A stretch of DNA of 64,000 bases from Durusdinium trenchii (GCA_963970005.1 CAXAMN010013780.1:381668-445667); one strand, 5' to 3'. Positions 42,052 through 53,667 are shown, numbered from the stretch's first letter. A program made the numbers and translations. Notes: generated by a model not told the origin, from the letters alone.

Positions 42052-43563
42052 GTGCAAACTGTCAGAAGGCTAGCAAATTGTCTGAGAGCCTTTGCCGAGG
42101 AGCGAGCACGAATCAACATCTTGGGAAACTTTCACTTGTTTCCTTGGTCCTTCAGACATGCGGCCTTCCTCATCAACAGGTTTCGAGTGCTGGATGGTTG
42201 CAAGAAGACAAGTCACGAGCTCGCAACTGGCCATGCATACAGGGGCAAATTGGCGCTGTTCGGTGAGAGCGTCATGTTCAAGAGGATTGTCCAGTACAAG
42301 GGCAGTGGAACCTTTGAGCGAGGTGTCTGGGCTGGAAAGCATCCATGGACAGATTGCCACATCATCCTCACAGAGAATGGAGCCTTCGAGAGCGTGGACA
42401 TACTATGTGCCAAGGGACTGCCCTGGAGTTACTCGCCACAGGGTATCCTCATGAAGCATGCAGGTCAAGCCCAGAAGTATCGACGGCCCACTTTGGAGAC
42501 TGACGCCAGCGAGGAGGACATGAGGCAGATTGCGACAGATGTGGCTGCTGGCGTAGTGACACCGGCACCTGGCCTATGTGCACAACCGGCCACGCCAGGC
42601 ATTGCAGTTCCCGCACCTTCAACACCAGCATTTGCGTCACCGAGATCAAAGGGTGACAAAAGAGCACTGCTGGAGGAGGAGAAAGAAGACGGGCATGAGG
42701 AAAAGAAGTTAGACCAATCCACTTCACCGCGCAGGGCGCATGAGAAAAGGGTGATTGAAATCAGCGATGATGAGGACGAGAAGAAAGCCCGTGTTGAAGT
42801 ACCAGCATCGCCTGAAGCCCCAATGGAGTCAGCACCAACAGAAAGGTCAACTCAAGCCTCACCGGCAAGTTCTGGTCCATTGTATCCACCGCATTTTGCG
42901 GGGTTGAATGCAGTTGAGGCGCATGGAGATGAGGAAGTTGGTGCGGATTACATCCCAGAGGATGTGATGGAGGAGGAGATTTGGGGCTATGGAGGTGAAG
43001 AAGGAGATGACCCACCTGAAGTCAGTGAAGAAGAGTTGGAACATCTGGATACCATGGCAAAGGACAAGGAGATCAACCGGATGTTGGAGATGCCAGCCAC
43101 GGTGGAAGTTGAAGCAGAGGAGGTGGAAGTCAATGGTGCATACATCATTTCCACGAAGGAAGTCATGTGTTGGAAGCGTCGACTTGATCAAGGCGGGTGG
43201 TTTCGAAGAGCCCGACTAGTAGCAAGGCAGTTCAGAAACTCAATACAGTTGGAGCAAACAGTCGCTCCTACTGGGATGATGTGCTTGCCAAAGATGCTCC
43301 TCCACCTGACCTTGAACGTCTATGTGGGATTCTCGGTCATGACTTTAGATGTCAAAGACGCTTTCCTGATGTCGCCACAGCCTGCCGAAGAACGAGCATA
43401 TGTCCGAGTAAATGGCCGCATATTCAAATTGCTTCGATGCCTACCTGGCCAGAGGACAGCTGCATCACAGTGGTTCCAGCATTTTGCAGGAGCTTGCATT
43501 GAGTTTGGGATGAAGCAAGATCCTATGCAGCCTACCCTCTTGTACATCCCAGAAGAGCTGTAA
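42052..43563 (+). pseudogene. copia pol, integrase C-terminal part to RT palm start
   Basis: Residues 1-75 match the end of a copia integrase core (NFHLFPWSFRHAAFLINRF; FGESVMFKR). A 300-residue acidic linker with runs of Glu and Pro follows. RT begins at about residue 375 with RRARLVARQF, APT, LDVKDAFLMS (first catalytic Asp) and RCLPGQRTAASQW. The frame ends at TAA 43561-43563, just before the position of the (Y/H)VDD box. Downstream, HVDQ replaces HVDD and a frameshift follows. RT activity from this copy is not expected. Confidence 0.85.
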
Positions 43564-43631
43564 TTGACAGTGCATGTGGATCAGCGGCTCCGGGACTTTG
43601 TGAACTACCTCAAAAAAAGAAAGGTTGGAAT

Positions 43632-45290
43632 GTGGAAGAAAAAGGGCCATTCAAACCCGGTGAAAGATTCCACTACTTGAAGAGGGAGTTCACCCTGAGG
43701 CCACACCATTGCGATGTGAGATGCGACAGAAAGCAATATGATAGCTTTGAAAAGGATGTGGACCTGTTCTCAAAGTTCTACCGGAAAACCCCGCTGGATG
43801 CAAACTTCACGAAGAAGGACACCTCACCTGCACTCGAAGGAGGAGAAGTCACAGGGTACAGAAGCATTGTTGGCAGGTTGATGTATCTGGCAGGGGAGAG
43901 ACCGGATGCACAGTTTGCAATCCAATGTCTGGCACGACATATGGCAAAGCCGACGGCCCAAGCAATGAAGCATGCATGGCATGTGTGCTCCTACCTGTTC
44001 GGCGCTGGAGGGTTTGGAGTCCGCATCGACAGCAAGAGCCGGGGCCAGTCAGTGATGGACATGAGGTGTTCAGTGGATGTGGAGCCACAAGACCAACACT
44101 TGGTTGAGGTGGTGACCGATGCCGACTATGCAGGAAATCAGCACGACCGGAAGTCGACCAGTTCCTTCCAGATCTTCATTGATGGGAACTTGGTTGAGTC
44201 AAAGGTGAGGTCACAAAAGGCTATCTCCCTGTCATCCGGAGAAGCAGAGTTTGTGGCGATGGTGGCAGGGTGCTCCGAAGGGCTGCTGATCAAGCACCTA
44301 TGGCAGCAGCTGACAGGACAGCCATGTGTCCTGAAGATCAGGTCTGACAGTTCCGCGGCGAGAGCGATGACTCAGAGGCAGGGCATTGGCAGAGTGCGTC
44401 ATTTGGATGCATCGCTGTTATGGATCCAGCAGAAGGAGAAGGAAAAGGTGGTGGCCATTGCATCCATCCCCACGGACCTGAATTGTGCCGACTTGGGGAC
44501 CAAGTGCTTGAGCAAGAAGAGGCACAAAGCCCTACTGTGGATGCTGAACATGGTGGACGCCGGTGGTGACCGTGTGGGTGAAGAGGAGTTCCGTGAGTTG
44601 GAAGAGCAGCACAACTTGAAGCAGAGCGTCAAGGAGTTCGGGAAAAGTAAGGACATGAGGATCGGCCTGCTGATGTTGCTCAGCACTTTGACTAGGGCGA
44701 CGGGCATGCCGAGTGAAGGAGAAGTTCATGTACATGAAGGTTTGGATTGGGGCTGGATGGCCCTATGTGCATGTGCTCTGATTGGGGCCTTGAGCTTGAT
44801 GAGTTGGCTGCGGGCCTATATGGTGGAGATTTTCGATGGCACGAAGGACTTCATGATGAAGTATGTGAAGGAGGTAGTGAGAGGCCAAGAGGTCATGATG
44901 ACCTTGAAATTCACGGTGGAAAACAAAGGAACACAAACCACCGGTGAGGTCATGTATCAAGACCTCAAGGAATGTTTGAAAGAGCTTGAAGAGGCTCAGT
45001 TACGGAATTTCCACCAAGACACATACATAGAGGAGTTGGAGGAAAAGCTGAAATTTGTACAGGAGACCATGGATGATTTTTTGATCCAGGTCAAGCTTTC
45101 CGACAAACGTGCAACGAAGGTGGAAGATAGGTTGAGCCGACTCCGCATGACGCCGACAGGGCGTGTGATCCATTTTTCCCCCACATGTACCCACTGGGGG
45201 CATGGACAGGAAGTCGCATATTGTAAGATATGCGTAGACGTAGAATGCCCCAATGAAGGAGGAGTGACAGAACATGGAAGGAAATCATAA
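43632..45290 (+). pseudogene. copia pol, RT end, RNase H and a membrane/coiled-coil tail
   Basis: This 552-codon frame continues the same polyprotein after the break. It starts with the end of RT (EKGPFKPGERFHYLKREF; RSIVGRLMYLA). RNase H follows, with DADYAG at about 163-168, SSGEAEF at about 201, SDSSAARAM at about 238, and GRVRHLD and CADLGTK downstream. An extra C-terminal region follows: a membrane-like helix at about 373-393, a coiled coil, and a HFSPTCTHW...YCKIC cysteine motif near the end. It stops at TAA 45288-45290. The first codon shown is not a true start, because this is an internal part of a broken polyprotein. Confidence 0.85.
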
Positions 45291-45819
45291 GGTACAGTCA
45301 TTGGAGCATGACACGCACAAATCAAGAAGCGCATACTGTGGCCATTACCAGGCCTCAAGCCCATTCGAAAAGTCCGCTTTCCGTCTTTCATATTCATTAA
45401 ATATTGTTTTGATGCGGGTGGAAAATTTTTTAGTGATGCCTTAAATATTTTTTTTTGATCTCTCACCCCTGGGCAAGCTCGCCAAGCTCATGAATCCAGT
45501 GCCTTTTGAACATTTTTGAAATGTAATGCATAGATATGCATAGAAAGCTGGCTGTGTTTGGGCATTTTGGGCCCTGCGGTCTTGGCGGTCTTGCTGGAGA
45601 TCTTTAGCTCGCCGTGACATACCATGTTCGGCATATTTCGACCAGCACTCTGGTGCACTAGTACCCATACCTCGCCCATCTCGATCCACCCGCCCTGCCC
45701 AGTCCTACAACCACTTTTTGCGTGTGATCTTCTCCAAGTTGAAGCCATGGCTCGATCCCAAGGCCCGGACCCCGAGGGCCCCGAGGGCCCCGACCTGATG
45801 GGTGTGACCGTAGTCTGCA
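45291..45819. other. Flank of the copia fragment, no supported gene
   Basis: Short frames on both strands without domains. No copy of this DNA is seen upstream, so it cannot be called an LTR. Confidence 0.4.
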
Positions 45820-45912
45820 GCTCCTAGCAGCGATGCCCTTTGATGCTGCTAGCTTCTTGTTCCTAGTAGTAAGGCCAGGAGCTAGTAGTTTGCTTGCTCC
45901 TAGTAGCGAGGT
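45820..45912 (+). repeat. TAGTAG-word modular repeat
   Basis: It contains GCTAGCTTCTTGTTCCTAGT, AGTAAGGCCAGGAGC and TTGCTCCTAGTAGCGA, the same words and orientation as the window-start copy. Confidence 0.85.
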
Positions 45913-45980
45913 GCTATGTTGCCCTTCCCAATTCCGGTCCTGAAGAAACTTGCGCTGACCTCGGGGTGTTTCTTCTCCAG

Positions 45981-46050
45981 GTCACTTTGCCTGTTGGAGG
46001 CTGTGGGCGGAATGTGCAGCGAGCTGAGCTTTTCACGGCCATCCAGGAGG
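45981..46050 (+). CDS. Candidate short exon
   Basis: A strong acceptor (GTTTCTTCTCCAG) and a possible GT donor at 46051 bound an open segment with VTLPVGGCGRNVQRAELFTA. It is too short to assign. Confidence 0.3.
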
Positions 46051-47803
46051 GTTGTTGTGCACTGATGCTTTGCTTAGAACCCTGAGATTTAATCCAGAAT
46101 CCTGAACCTTCTGCTGGGCTCCAGGCCGCGTTGCGGGCAGAAAGAGTGCAACGCGAGATAGTGTCAGGTGACAGATCAAACGTTCCTGAAGGCGCCAGGC
46201 ATTTCCTGGCAAGATATCAATGCAATTGCAACGGCCACCCGTAAAGGTTCAAACGCAACATTCGCTGAGGATGACGTTTCATACATTTGTAACATTTTGT
46301 AACCATGCCAGGCATCCCGTCGCATATTGGAGAAACCCCGTGAAGAACTCTGTAAAATTAAGTATATGGATCATTGAAATGCATCAACTGTGCTTTCTTT
46401 TTTGATTTGGATTGTTGGCTTGTTCATAGCTTGCCATCTGGCACTCAGGTCCAAAGAAGACGTCCGCGCACTTTGGGATAAGCTGGACTGGAGCAAGTTC
46501 GGACATCACACGAGACACAATACAGCAAGAACGGTAGATCCAATCTATTATTCCAATCTTACGTTTGCCGTGGTTGCTGGGGAAATTGGACAAATCAATA
46601 AAGACCGGCTACCGGCTGTGGGGGAAGATGGCTGGATGCATTTTTGTTGCAATGTTTCTGGGATGCCCAAACTTTGATCTTAGTTTCAGGCGCAGCTCCT
46701 TGGAGTCAGCCTTGAAGTGATACAGATTGCCCCCTGTACTTCCCCTTGACCTAACACAGCCTGGCACAAGATACTGTCGAAGATTGCATGCCAAGGCCTG
46801 CTTATGTGCCCTATTTTGCCCTCATGCAACCGCTTAAATGAATAGAGAGGCCCTCCAGTGTGGCTGTCAGGACCCCTCATCCATCGGCGAAGTCACGGCC
46901 AAGGGCATGATGCTGGGTTTGTGCTTCTTCTTTCATTTTTTCTCCAGTGACATGCCGTCTTTGATTGGAGCACCATAGCCAGCTGCACGAGAATCACTTC
47001 AGCCAAGCGGCACGTTTGCAGTGTGTGCAAAGTCGGCGTCTCAGAGGTACCAGGTGCAGCTCGAAGCCTGGCCTGAGTTGGACACCTCTGAGCTGGAGCG
47101 CATTGTGGTCCTCACCAGTTTTTTCACAGTCTAGTTCAGAAGGGAATAGAAAAGACCGGCTTTGTGGGTCTTTCAGCCATGCTGTCTCAGTGGTCAAAAA
47201 ATCTCAAAGTGACGTGCATCATGCTTTTGGAAAATGCTGGACCCGACTGGACCCTGCTTATTTGGCCGATGGTGCCAGGCGACTCTCATCAATCAAGCTG
47301 CTGCGGGAAGACTCAGCTTGACTTGGGAAATCAAAGATGCAAACACCGAGTATCCTTTCGCAATGACCTACCAACAACATGCAAAGAATATAATTATAGA
47401 AGTAATAGTAACCGTCATGAAATTCTTGGCAGTTGTTATCTTCATACCATTCACAACGCAGACGCCTGCCTGACGTAGCATCATTCAAAAAGGCCGTGCC
47501 ACCCTCTTGCATGAAATCATGAACAGCCAAGAAACTTGACTCGTAGAGCCGTCTGAAAATCATGACAGTGATCAACAAAACCGATCTCCTCCTAAAAAAT
47601 CATCAGGATTGAATTTTACATAGTGTTCCGGCTCACGCACTTCAGGAGAATGACTCAATCCTGGAGATTTATTTGGCATAGATCTAGATAGCTGGTTGTT
47701 GAAGTCGTTTTGCTTGCGGGTGCGGGCGTTGCACCGTTTTACGGCCATTTGTTCTGTAATTGATGTTCTGTAGTTCTTCGGTGTTTGAACAAATCCGCTC
47801 AAC
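46051..47803. other. Stretch without a firmly supported gene
   Basis: Small frames on both strands, including a plus frame at 46390-46677 that begins with a hydrophobic helix and lacks further support. No repeats of note. Confidence 0.35.
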
Positions 47804-47878
47804 TTGGCCAATGCCGAGGTTAAACGGCTGCGAAGTGGAGGGAACAACTGGTACAAGATTTTCAATCTAGTCGACAAG
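47804..47878 (+). CDS. Candidate half EF-hand exon
   Basis: The frame contains KRLRSGGNNWYKIFNLVDK. The NWYKIFNLVD portion resembles helix E plus the first loop Asp of an EF-hand and the exon words at 33.95 and 61.7 kb. The loop remainder is not found immediately downstream. The gene may splice on or be decayed. Confidence 0.3.
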
Positions 47879-48578
47879 GCGAAGCCCCTTTTTGACTCGT
47901 CCGTCAATGTGCTCCGCTTTTTCTCGGGGGCTTTTCTAGGGATGATGATGGCTGGGTCCCGGGTGGACCACTGTGGCAGAGCACAAACTTCTCCGACACT
48001 GCCACCCTGATACGGAAGGTTGCTGTTGTTTACCATGTGCAGTTTCCGTTGCGCTCTAGCTTGGCAGGCAGTCGGGTAGACACTAGACGAATGACTGAGA
48101 TTAATTTTAAGTGTCAAGCAAGAGAGTCTTGCCCCATAGCAAGTTGCCACCAACGGTTTTGCGCGCCCATGAGGCACAGTCTGGGCGTCTAAGCTTCGGA
48201 AGTCTCAGGGAGGTCTTGAGGGACATGTGGTGCTCCTCTCAGACTTGACACGTGTGCCACAGTGTGAGGCTCTCCAGGTTTCGTGCAGTAGTCATTCCAA
48301 AAGGGGAACATGGGGAGAGGCACGCATAACGATTTCCAACGCCTGCGGAATGTCGGTCTCTTTTGAGATATGAAGAGGTTAGAATTCACTTCCACAAGAC
48401 CAAGTTGCATGCCTCAGCTTTTGCCTATGTCTCTTTCAGCTCCAACTGGCTCAAACTTCTTTCGTTCACTCCTTGACTTTTATTGAGCGCGCAATACCTC
48501 CATGAACAGACTCCCCTATTCAGCTCATCATGCTCGTTCAATTTAGCTTTCTTCGCGCTCATGTGCTCGTCAAATGAA

Positions 48579-48588
48579 TTGGCTCAAG
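48579..48588 (+). promoter_or_regulatory. Possible relict spliced-leader end upstream of the phosphatase gene
   Basis: TTGGCTCAAG is identical to the last ten bases of the dinoflagellate spliced leader and lies 145 nt before the ATG of an intronless gene. A separate acceptor-like CTTCCGCAG at about 48710 would be the present trans-splice site. A ten-base match can occur by chance in 64 kb. Confidence 0.3.
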
Positions 48589-48732
48589 TCAAAGTCACGG
48601 GGATGATATGGAAACCGTCCCCCCCACAAATTGGGCAGACGCCAGGTTGTGCCCTCTGGCGTGAAAAGCTTGGTTTTTGCACTCTTCTTTGGCTCCCGTC
48701 TTCCGCAGTTTGCCGTGGTGCGAAACGCAAGA

Positions 48733-49413
48733 ATGGCCAGCCCAGTTTCGAGCATTCCAAGGAAACTCTCAGCTGTACTGTGGGACATTGATGGCACTTT
48801 AGTGAACTCGACTGCCCTGGCATGGACAAGCACCAACACCGTGCTCCAAGAGAATGGCTTCAAGGTGGTCTCCGAAGACGAATACAAGGAAGCCACACGG
48901 CTGACCACTCCAGCCAGGCTGGCGTTCCACGCCACCGGCGACCAAAACCATGAGGTTGGCTTGAAGTTGGCCAAAGAGTTCGATGATCACTATGTGGGAC
49001 TCGTGTCCAAAGCGACCGTGCCGCTTGTCCCGGGACTGCAAGAAGTCTTGGAAACCTTGGAGAAAGATGGCCTCATACTGGGTGCTTTAAGCAACGCCTG
49101 CGGTGCATATGTCCGAGCTGTGCTGAAAGCACACAATTGGTCAGAGAGCTTCAAGACACAGTTGGGAGCCGATGAAGTCTCTGAGGCCAAGCCTGGGGCT
49201 GGAGGTTTGCTGAAGTGTTGCGAAGTTCTTCGGACCGACCCAAGTTCTACATGTTATGTAGGTGACTCACCAGGTGATGGCAAAGCCGCCAGAGCTGCAG
49301 GCATGTTTTGTGTCGGCGTGCGTTGGGGCGGCCAAGCAGAGGAAGGCCTGCGGTCGAACTTCGACGAAGTGGTTAGCACGGCAGACGAGCTGATAGCTGT
49401 CCTACGCAGATAG
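48733..49413 (+). CDS. HAD-superfamily phosphatase, phosphoglycolate phosphatase-like
   Basis: From ATG 48733 the frame gives 226 residues, typical for the class. All four HAD motifs are present. Motif I is WDIDGTLVNS with the nucleophile Asp18 and general acid Asp20. Motif II is LGALSNA with Ser120. Motif III is Lys153 in EAKPGAGG. Motif IV is YVGDSPGDGKAA with Asp178 and Asp182. A helical C1 cap lies between motifs I and II. The closest subfamily by layout is the Gph/PGP-like group that hydrolyses small phosphomonoesters such as 2-phosphoglycolate. The substrate cannot be fixed from sequence. The frame extends upstream to 48631 without another ATG. There are no introns and no clear transit peptide, so it is likely cytosolic. 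Confidence 0.8.
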   Translation: MASPVSSIPRKLSAVLWDIDGTLVNSTALAWTSTNTVLQENGFKVVSEDEYKEATRLTTPARLAFHATGDQNHEVGLKLAKEFDDHYVGLVSKATVPLVPGLQEVLETLEKDGLILGALSNACGAYVRAVLKAHNWSESFKTQLGADEVSEAKPGAGGLLKCCEVLRTDPSSTCYVGDSPGDGKAARAAGMFCVGVRWGGQAEEGLRSNFDEVVSTADELIAVLRR

Positions 49414-49685
49414 CGATTTGATTGCTTTTGGAGAAAAAGATGTCGACTACTAAGTACGGCAGGTGGACATAGTAGCTGGCACAGATCAGTCAAGAATGAC
49501 TTGGTAGCTGTTGAAGGCTATGTCATGTTCATTTCATTAGCATTTTGGGACACTTGGCAACTTATCCATGCAGACGAAACCATCAGAAGCCATCCAGGTA
49601 CGGCCTTGCTTTGTCTCCCAATCAGATCTCGGACTGTGAGCTGAAGGGATTGTGGAAGGACAGTTCTGACATTTTCAATATGCGA

Positions 49686-49755
49686 CTGGGGGCTCCTGGC
49701 ATCGCTACTAGGAGCAAGGGCCTCACTACTAGGAACAAGAAGCTAGTAGAAACAA
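49686..49755 (-). repeat. TAGTAG-word modular repeat, inverted copy
   Basis: It reads GGGGCTCCTGGCATCGCTAC, TAGGAGCAAGGGCCTCACTA, then TAGGAACAAGAAGCTAGTAG, the reverse complement of the window-start word order. Confidence 0.85.
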
Positions 49756-50960
49756 TATATAAATAGACTTTAATTAGTAATTAGTATCAAGATGGGTCCT
49801 GTGACCGGCAACCTGAGCTATTGTTTCGGTACGTAGATAGAAACCCTTGGATGACTTGCAAACCACAAGGTGGGGGGAAATTGCAGGTCAAATCAAATAG
49901 TCCTTTTGCTGAACAGGCTTTGGATGAGAATAAATCCAGCACCGTCTCTGTTGGTGCCTTTATCGTGCCGAGCTGGGCAATGTGGTTCACATGCGTTTTT
50001 TTCATGTTATTCAATGTATTATGTATTGCGTGATGTATTATAATATGAGATGCTGCTGATGATGTCATCATGTGTGCTTATTTGCTCATTGGGACCTGAG
50101 AGCAACAAACAAGGTGTTCATGCGCCGCTACGGGGCCCTAAACTCCGGTCACAACTCGTCCAAGCAGAAGATGCTCAGTGTCTTGGCATTCAATACCAGT
50201 TCTTCCAGAGGAGGTTTGAGAATGAGAGAAGACACATCAATACACATCAATCGAGAACAATACAGGTTAAGGAAACATCGGTTTTGGCACCTGCAAAGTC
50301 TGAGGCCGTCAAAAAAACATCCGTAAAGTGCAATATGCTCACAGGAAATCCCGATGTGATGTGATCTTGCCTGCAGGCAAAGGCAAGAGAAAGGGCTTTG
50401 GCGTGATGGCCTGTGAGAAATATTGTAGGTATACGCCGTATTACGCCGTTTTCTCTTCCACATCAGGAGCAAGCAAGTGGCAAGAGACACATCACTGGTA
50501 TCACCACGGGCTTCTTGAAACCTCCGGTCTTGAGTCGATCTCTCTGCCTAGGTCAAGCTAGCACGATCTCTGCTCGGGCCCCCCCAGTTCACAAGTTCTG
50601 TGTGAAAATATCATGAAGATATTCAGAAGATAGTTGAGAAGATTATCCAGAACATCTTCAAACAGTTTGTTTGGTGACGCCATGGCACACGGTCAAAAAA
50701 CATACACTTGGCTTCCGCCATGACAGGAAGAGGAGGAGTGGCGGCAGTCCTTAGCCGAAGCTCCGGTGCCTAAGCTGAGTTGGTGGGCGAACGGCTCGGA
50801 AAGAACGTCAGTGGTGATCTGCTTTGCCGCAGTGTGGTTTCACCGGGAGTATTTGGTTCAGTCTGTTGGGCCAACTGATCACGAAAGCTAGCTGTAGCTA
50901 GCTGGAGTCTGTCTTGCTGGAGATGACCTGATATATCAGGACTACACCCCCCCCCCCCCC
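49756..50960. other. Stretch without a supported gene
   Basis: Short frames on both strands, with no domain. A C-run at 50947-50962 precedes the CTG tract. Confidence 0.35.
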
Positions 50961-50974
50961 CCTCGCCCGGACCT

Positions 50975-51118
50975 GCTGCTGCTGCTTGGTCGCTGGGTCG
51001 CTGCTGCTGCTGCTGCTGGCATCTCATCTGCGCCTGGCTCTTGGCTGCTTGCTGGTTGCTGCTGCTTGCTGCTTCCATGCTTGCTGCTGCTGGATGCTGG
51101 CTGCCTGCTGCTTCTTGT
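50975..51118 (+). repeat. CTG-rich microsatellite
   Basis: Imperfect CTGCTG, GCTTGCTG and GGTCGCTG words. The frames through it are artefacts. Confidence 0.85.
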
Positions 51119-51547
51119 ATTCGTTAGAATCGAGAGTAGTTGCATTCCCTCTGAGTCATTATATCCGTAAGAAGCTTGTACAGGCATGTACCCACCCCAC
51201 AACCACCAAGAGTACTAATCAGAATGCACTACCCGCTATCCCTGCAGATCAAAAGATGATACTTACCTTTCACATGAATGACAGAACCCAGTAAGATGTT
51301 CGAACGGGCTGTTTGCTTCACTCATGGACACATGTTCGCACGCAACCCCTAGATGTCAATCATGCAACCGCTGGTGGCTGCATCGTCAGCATTTCTTCGT
51401 GGAAAAACATATATATATATATATATCAGATATATCTGTCTTTCCGCGTCGGCCTTCTACAATTACTCAGGCAGCACCTTTATGTGCTAATGTTCGAGAC
51501 CAAATGTTGGGGCACGAAAGACTCTAAGGAAAGCTCACTCTTTCCCT

Positions 51548-52275
51548 GGTGCTGCTGCTGCTGCTGCTTGGTAGCTGGTGGTGCTGCTTGGTAGCTGTTG
51601 CTTGGTAGCTGCTGCTGCTGCTGCTTAGTAGCTGCTGCTGCTGCTGCTGAGCTTGGTAGCTGCTGTTGATGCTGCTGCTGCTGCTTGGTAGCTGCTGCTG
51701 CTGCTGCTTGGTAGCTGCTCCTGCTGCTGCTGCTGCTGCTGCTTGGTAGCTGCTGTTGATGCTGCTGCTGCTGCTTGGTAGCTGCTGCTGATGCTGCTGC
51801 TGCTTGGTAGCTGCTGCTGCCGCTGCTGCTTGGTAGCTGCTCCTGCTGCTGCTGCTGCGGGCTGCTGCTGCTGCTGCTTGGTAGCTGCTGTTGATGCTGC
51901 TGCTTGGTAGCTGCTGCTGCTGCTGCTGCTTGGTAGCTGCTGCTGCTTGGTAGCAGCTGCTGCTGCTGCTGCTGCTTGGTGGCTGCTGCTGCTGCTGCTG
52001 CTTGGTAGCTGCTGTTGATGCTGCTGCTGCTTGGTAGCTGCTGTTGATGCTGCTGCTGCTTGGTAGCTGCTGCTGCTGCTGCTTGGTAGCTGCTGCTGCT
52101 GCTGCTTTGCTGCTGCTTTGCTTTGCTGCTGCTTTGCTTTGCTGCTGCTTTGCTGCTGCCGATTTGCTGCTGCTGCTGCTTTGCTGCTGCTGCTGGGCTG
52201 CTGCTTGGCTGCTGCTTGGCTGCTGCTTGGCTGCTGCTGCTGTTGCTTGGTAGCTGTTGTTGCTGCTGCTTGGTA

Positions 52276-52306
<31 letters not shown>

Positions 52307-52450
52307 GGTAGCAGCTGTTGCTGCTGCTGCTGCTTGGTAGCTGCTCCTGCTGCTGCTGCTTGGTAGCTGGTGCTGCTGCTTGCTAGCTACTCCTGCTGCT
52401 GCTTCTGCTGCTGCTTGGTAGCTTCTGCTTGCTGCCGCTGCCGCTGCTGG
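51548..52450 (+). repeat. CTG minisatellite with GCTTGGTAGCTG punctuation
   Basis: About 900 bp of (CTG)3-7 runs separated by the fixed word GCTTGGTAGCTG, which occurs well over twenty times. TGATGCTGC and CTCCTGC variants occur, and a subregion with GCTTTGCTGCTG lies at 52105-52190. It is therefore a higher-order minisatellite rather than a plain trinucleotide run. Stop codons in the TAG of GGTAGC limit the frames on +. The minus strand reads as Gln/Ala/Ser runs. Confidence 0.9.
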
Positions 52451-53400
52451 TTACAGTTATTGTTGTTGTGGTGCTGCGGCGGTTGCTGGGGTGGTTGTGT
52501 GTTGCCATGTGTTGGCTGTGTTGGGGTCGTATTGGGGGGGCGCTGTTGGCACTCTCCTTTTCCCTTGGCCATGGCATGTTGCGATTCCCGGCCAGGCTTT
52601 TGCTGCCTAAAGAGCTCCAGCGTTGTTTATTTGCCTAGCTTTCGCCACCCCCCCTCCGGGCCACAAGTGAAAAGGCTGTCCTCAGCTAGGGGCCACATAA
52701 TTTCATCCATTTATCTATATCTATATCTATATATATTATATATGTATGTGAGTGTGGGTATATACATATAAAAAAAAGCGTGTGTGTGTGTGTGTGTCAG
52801 TGTCTCCGTTGCTGCTGCCCAGGCTTTAGACGCGCTGGCCTCAGAAATCTCAAGCGTGGGATCTAGCAGATGGCACATCTTGTTTCCATTGGAAGTCCCT
52901 CACGACTTGTAAGACAACGTTGCGTCAATTGTGCCCAAGCAACCTCCTGCCTTAGGCGAACCGATTAATGTCCCTTGCCACCGACCTTACGTTGGGAGCT
53001 TCAGCGGTGTCTGCACGCATGAGATTGACCTCAGACCACATGCATGAGCTGCACTTGAAGCCTCCTTTGGAGGTCGGTGTTTAGCTGTTGGACGTGCCTT
53101 TGCACCGAGGCTTGGTATTCACAACTGGTTCAACAAGCCGGGTGTCATGAAGCTCAGGGGCAGTTCTGTATCAGTTCATACTTTGTCGCAGAGTCAAGTT
53201 GATAGACCTCTGAGATACTCAGAGTAAAAATAGTGATACAGTAACATGTTGGGAATTGTTGTATCTACATTTTGGAGCCTGAGGGTGTTTGTTTATTGAG
53301 TTGTGGTTGAATGAAACACGGACACAGGCGTTTCGTCATGTTGCATCAACCCCTTGTAAGTTTTGCGTGAACTGGCTGAGCGTCATGAAAGCTGGCCCAG
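52451..53400. other. Stretch without a supported gene
   Basis: (TA)n and (TG)n microsatellites lie at 52713-52797. No protein-like frame. Confidence 0.4.
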
Positions 53401-53414
53401 AAACGACGTCTTTG

Positions 53415-53667
53415 AGGGTGCTTGTCCAACTGTGACCTAGTATCGCTTCGGGTACGACGCATGCGCCGAGTCTTTTGGACTGCTCGGCACTCCATAGACA
53501 CCACGCTTCTCCTGGCTAAGGTAGACAAAGCGGCTTTTGCTGGGACTCAATTGTGGCCCAAGTTCGTTGAAGCCGGCAATGAGACCTCCAGGCCGGAGCC
53601 GCAGAATGATGGAATTCCCAAAATCATCGTTACGAAAAAGCCAGCCTTCGTAGAAGGTGCCAGCTGA
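53415..53667 (+). CDS. Candidate exon(s) of unknown gene
   Basis: The plus frame reads CDLVSLRVRRMRRVFWTARH, then TTLLLAKVDKAAFAGTQLWP and a Lys/Pro-rich end, with TGA at 53665. A GT site at CTAAG|GTAGAC (53521) could be a donor. Product unknown. Confidence 0.3.

Larger units (their letters stand above)
42050..45290 (+). mobile_element. Ty1/copia retrotransposon fragment (integrase end, RT, RNase H)
   Basis: The order end of integrase, reverse transcriptase, RNase H is that of Ty1/copia. Gag, protease and most of integrase are missing on the left, where MULE-like sequence begins. No LTR pair is found around it within the window. The pol frame is broken by a stop and a frameshift at about 43561-43632. 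The element is therefore a dead, 5'-truncated or recombined copy. Confidence 0.85.

Noticed and set aside
45291-45819. A 3' LTR for the copia fragment
   Set aside because: No matching direct repeat exists upstream in the window, so an LTR cannot be defined.
48631-48732. N-terminal extension of the phosphatase
   Set aside because: There is no ATG before 48733, and the stretch contains an acceptor-like CTTCCGCAG, so it is probably not in the mature mRNA.
51986-52460. Poly-Leu/Ala/Cys and poly-Gln frames
   Set aside because: They arise from the CTG minisatellite in any frame.
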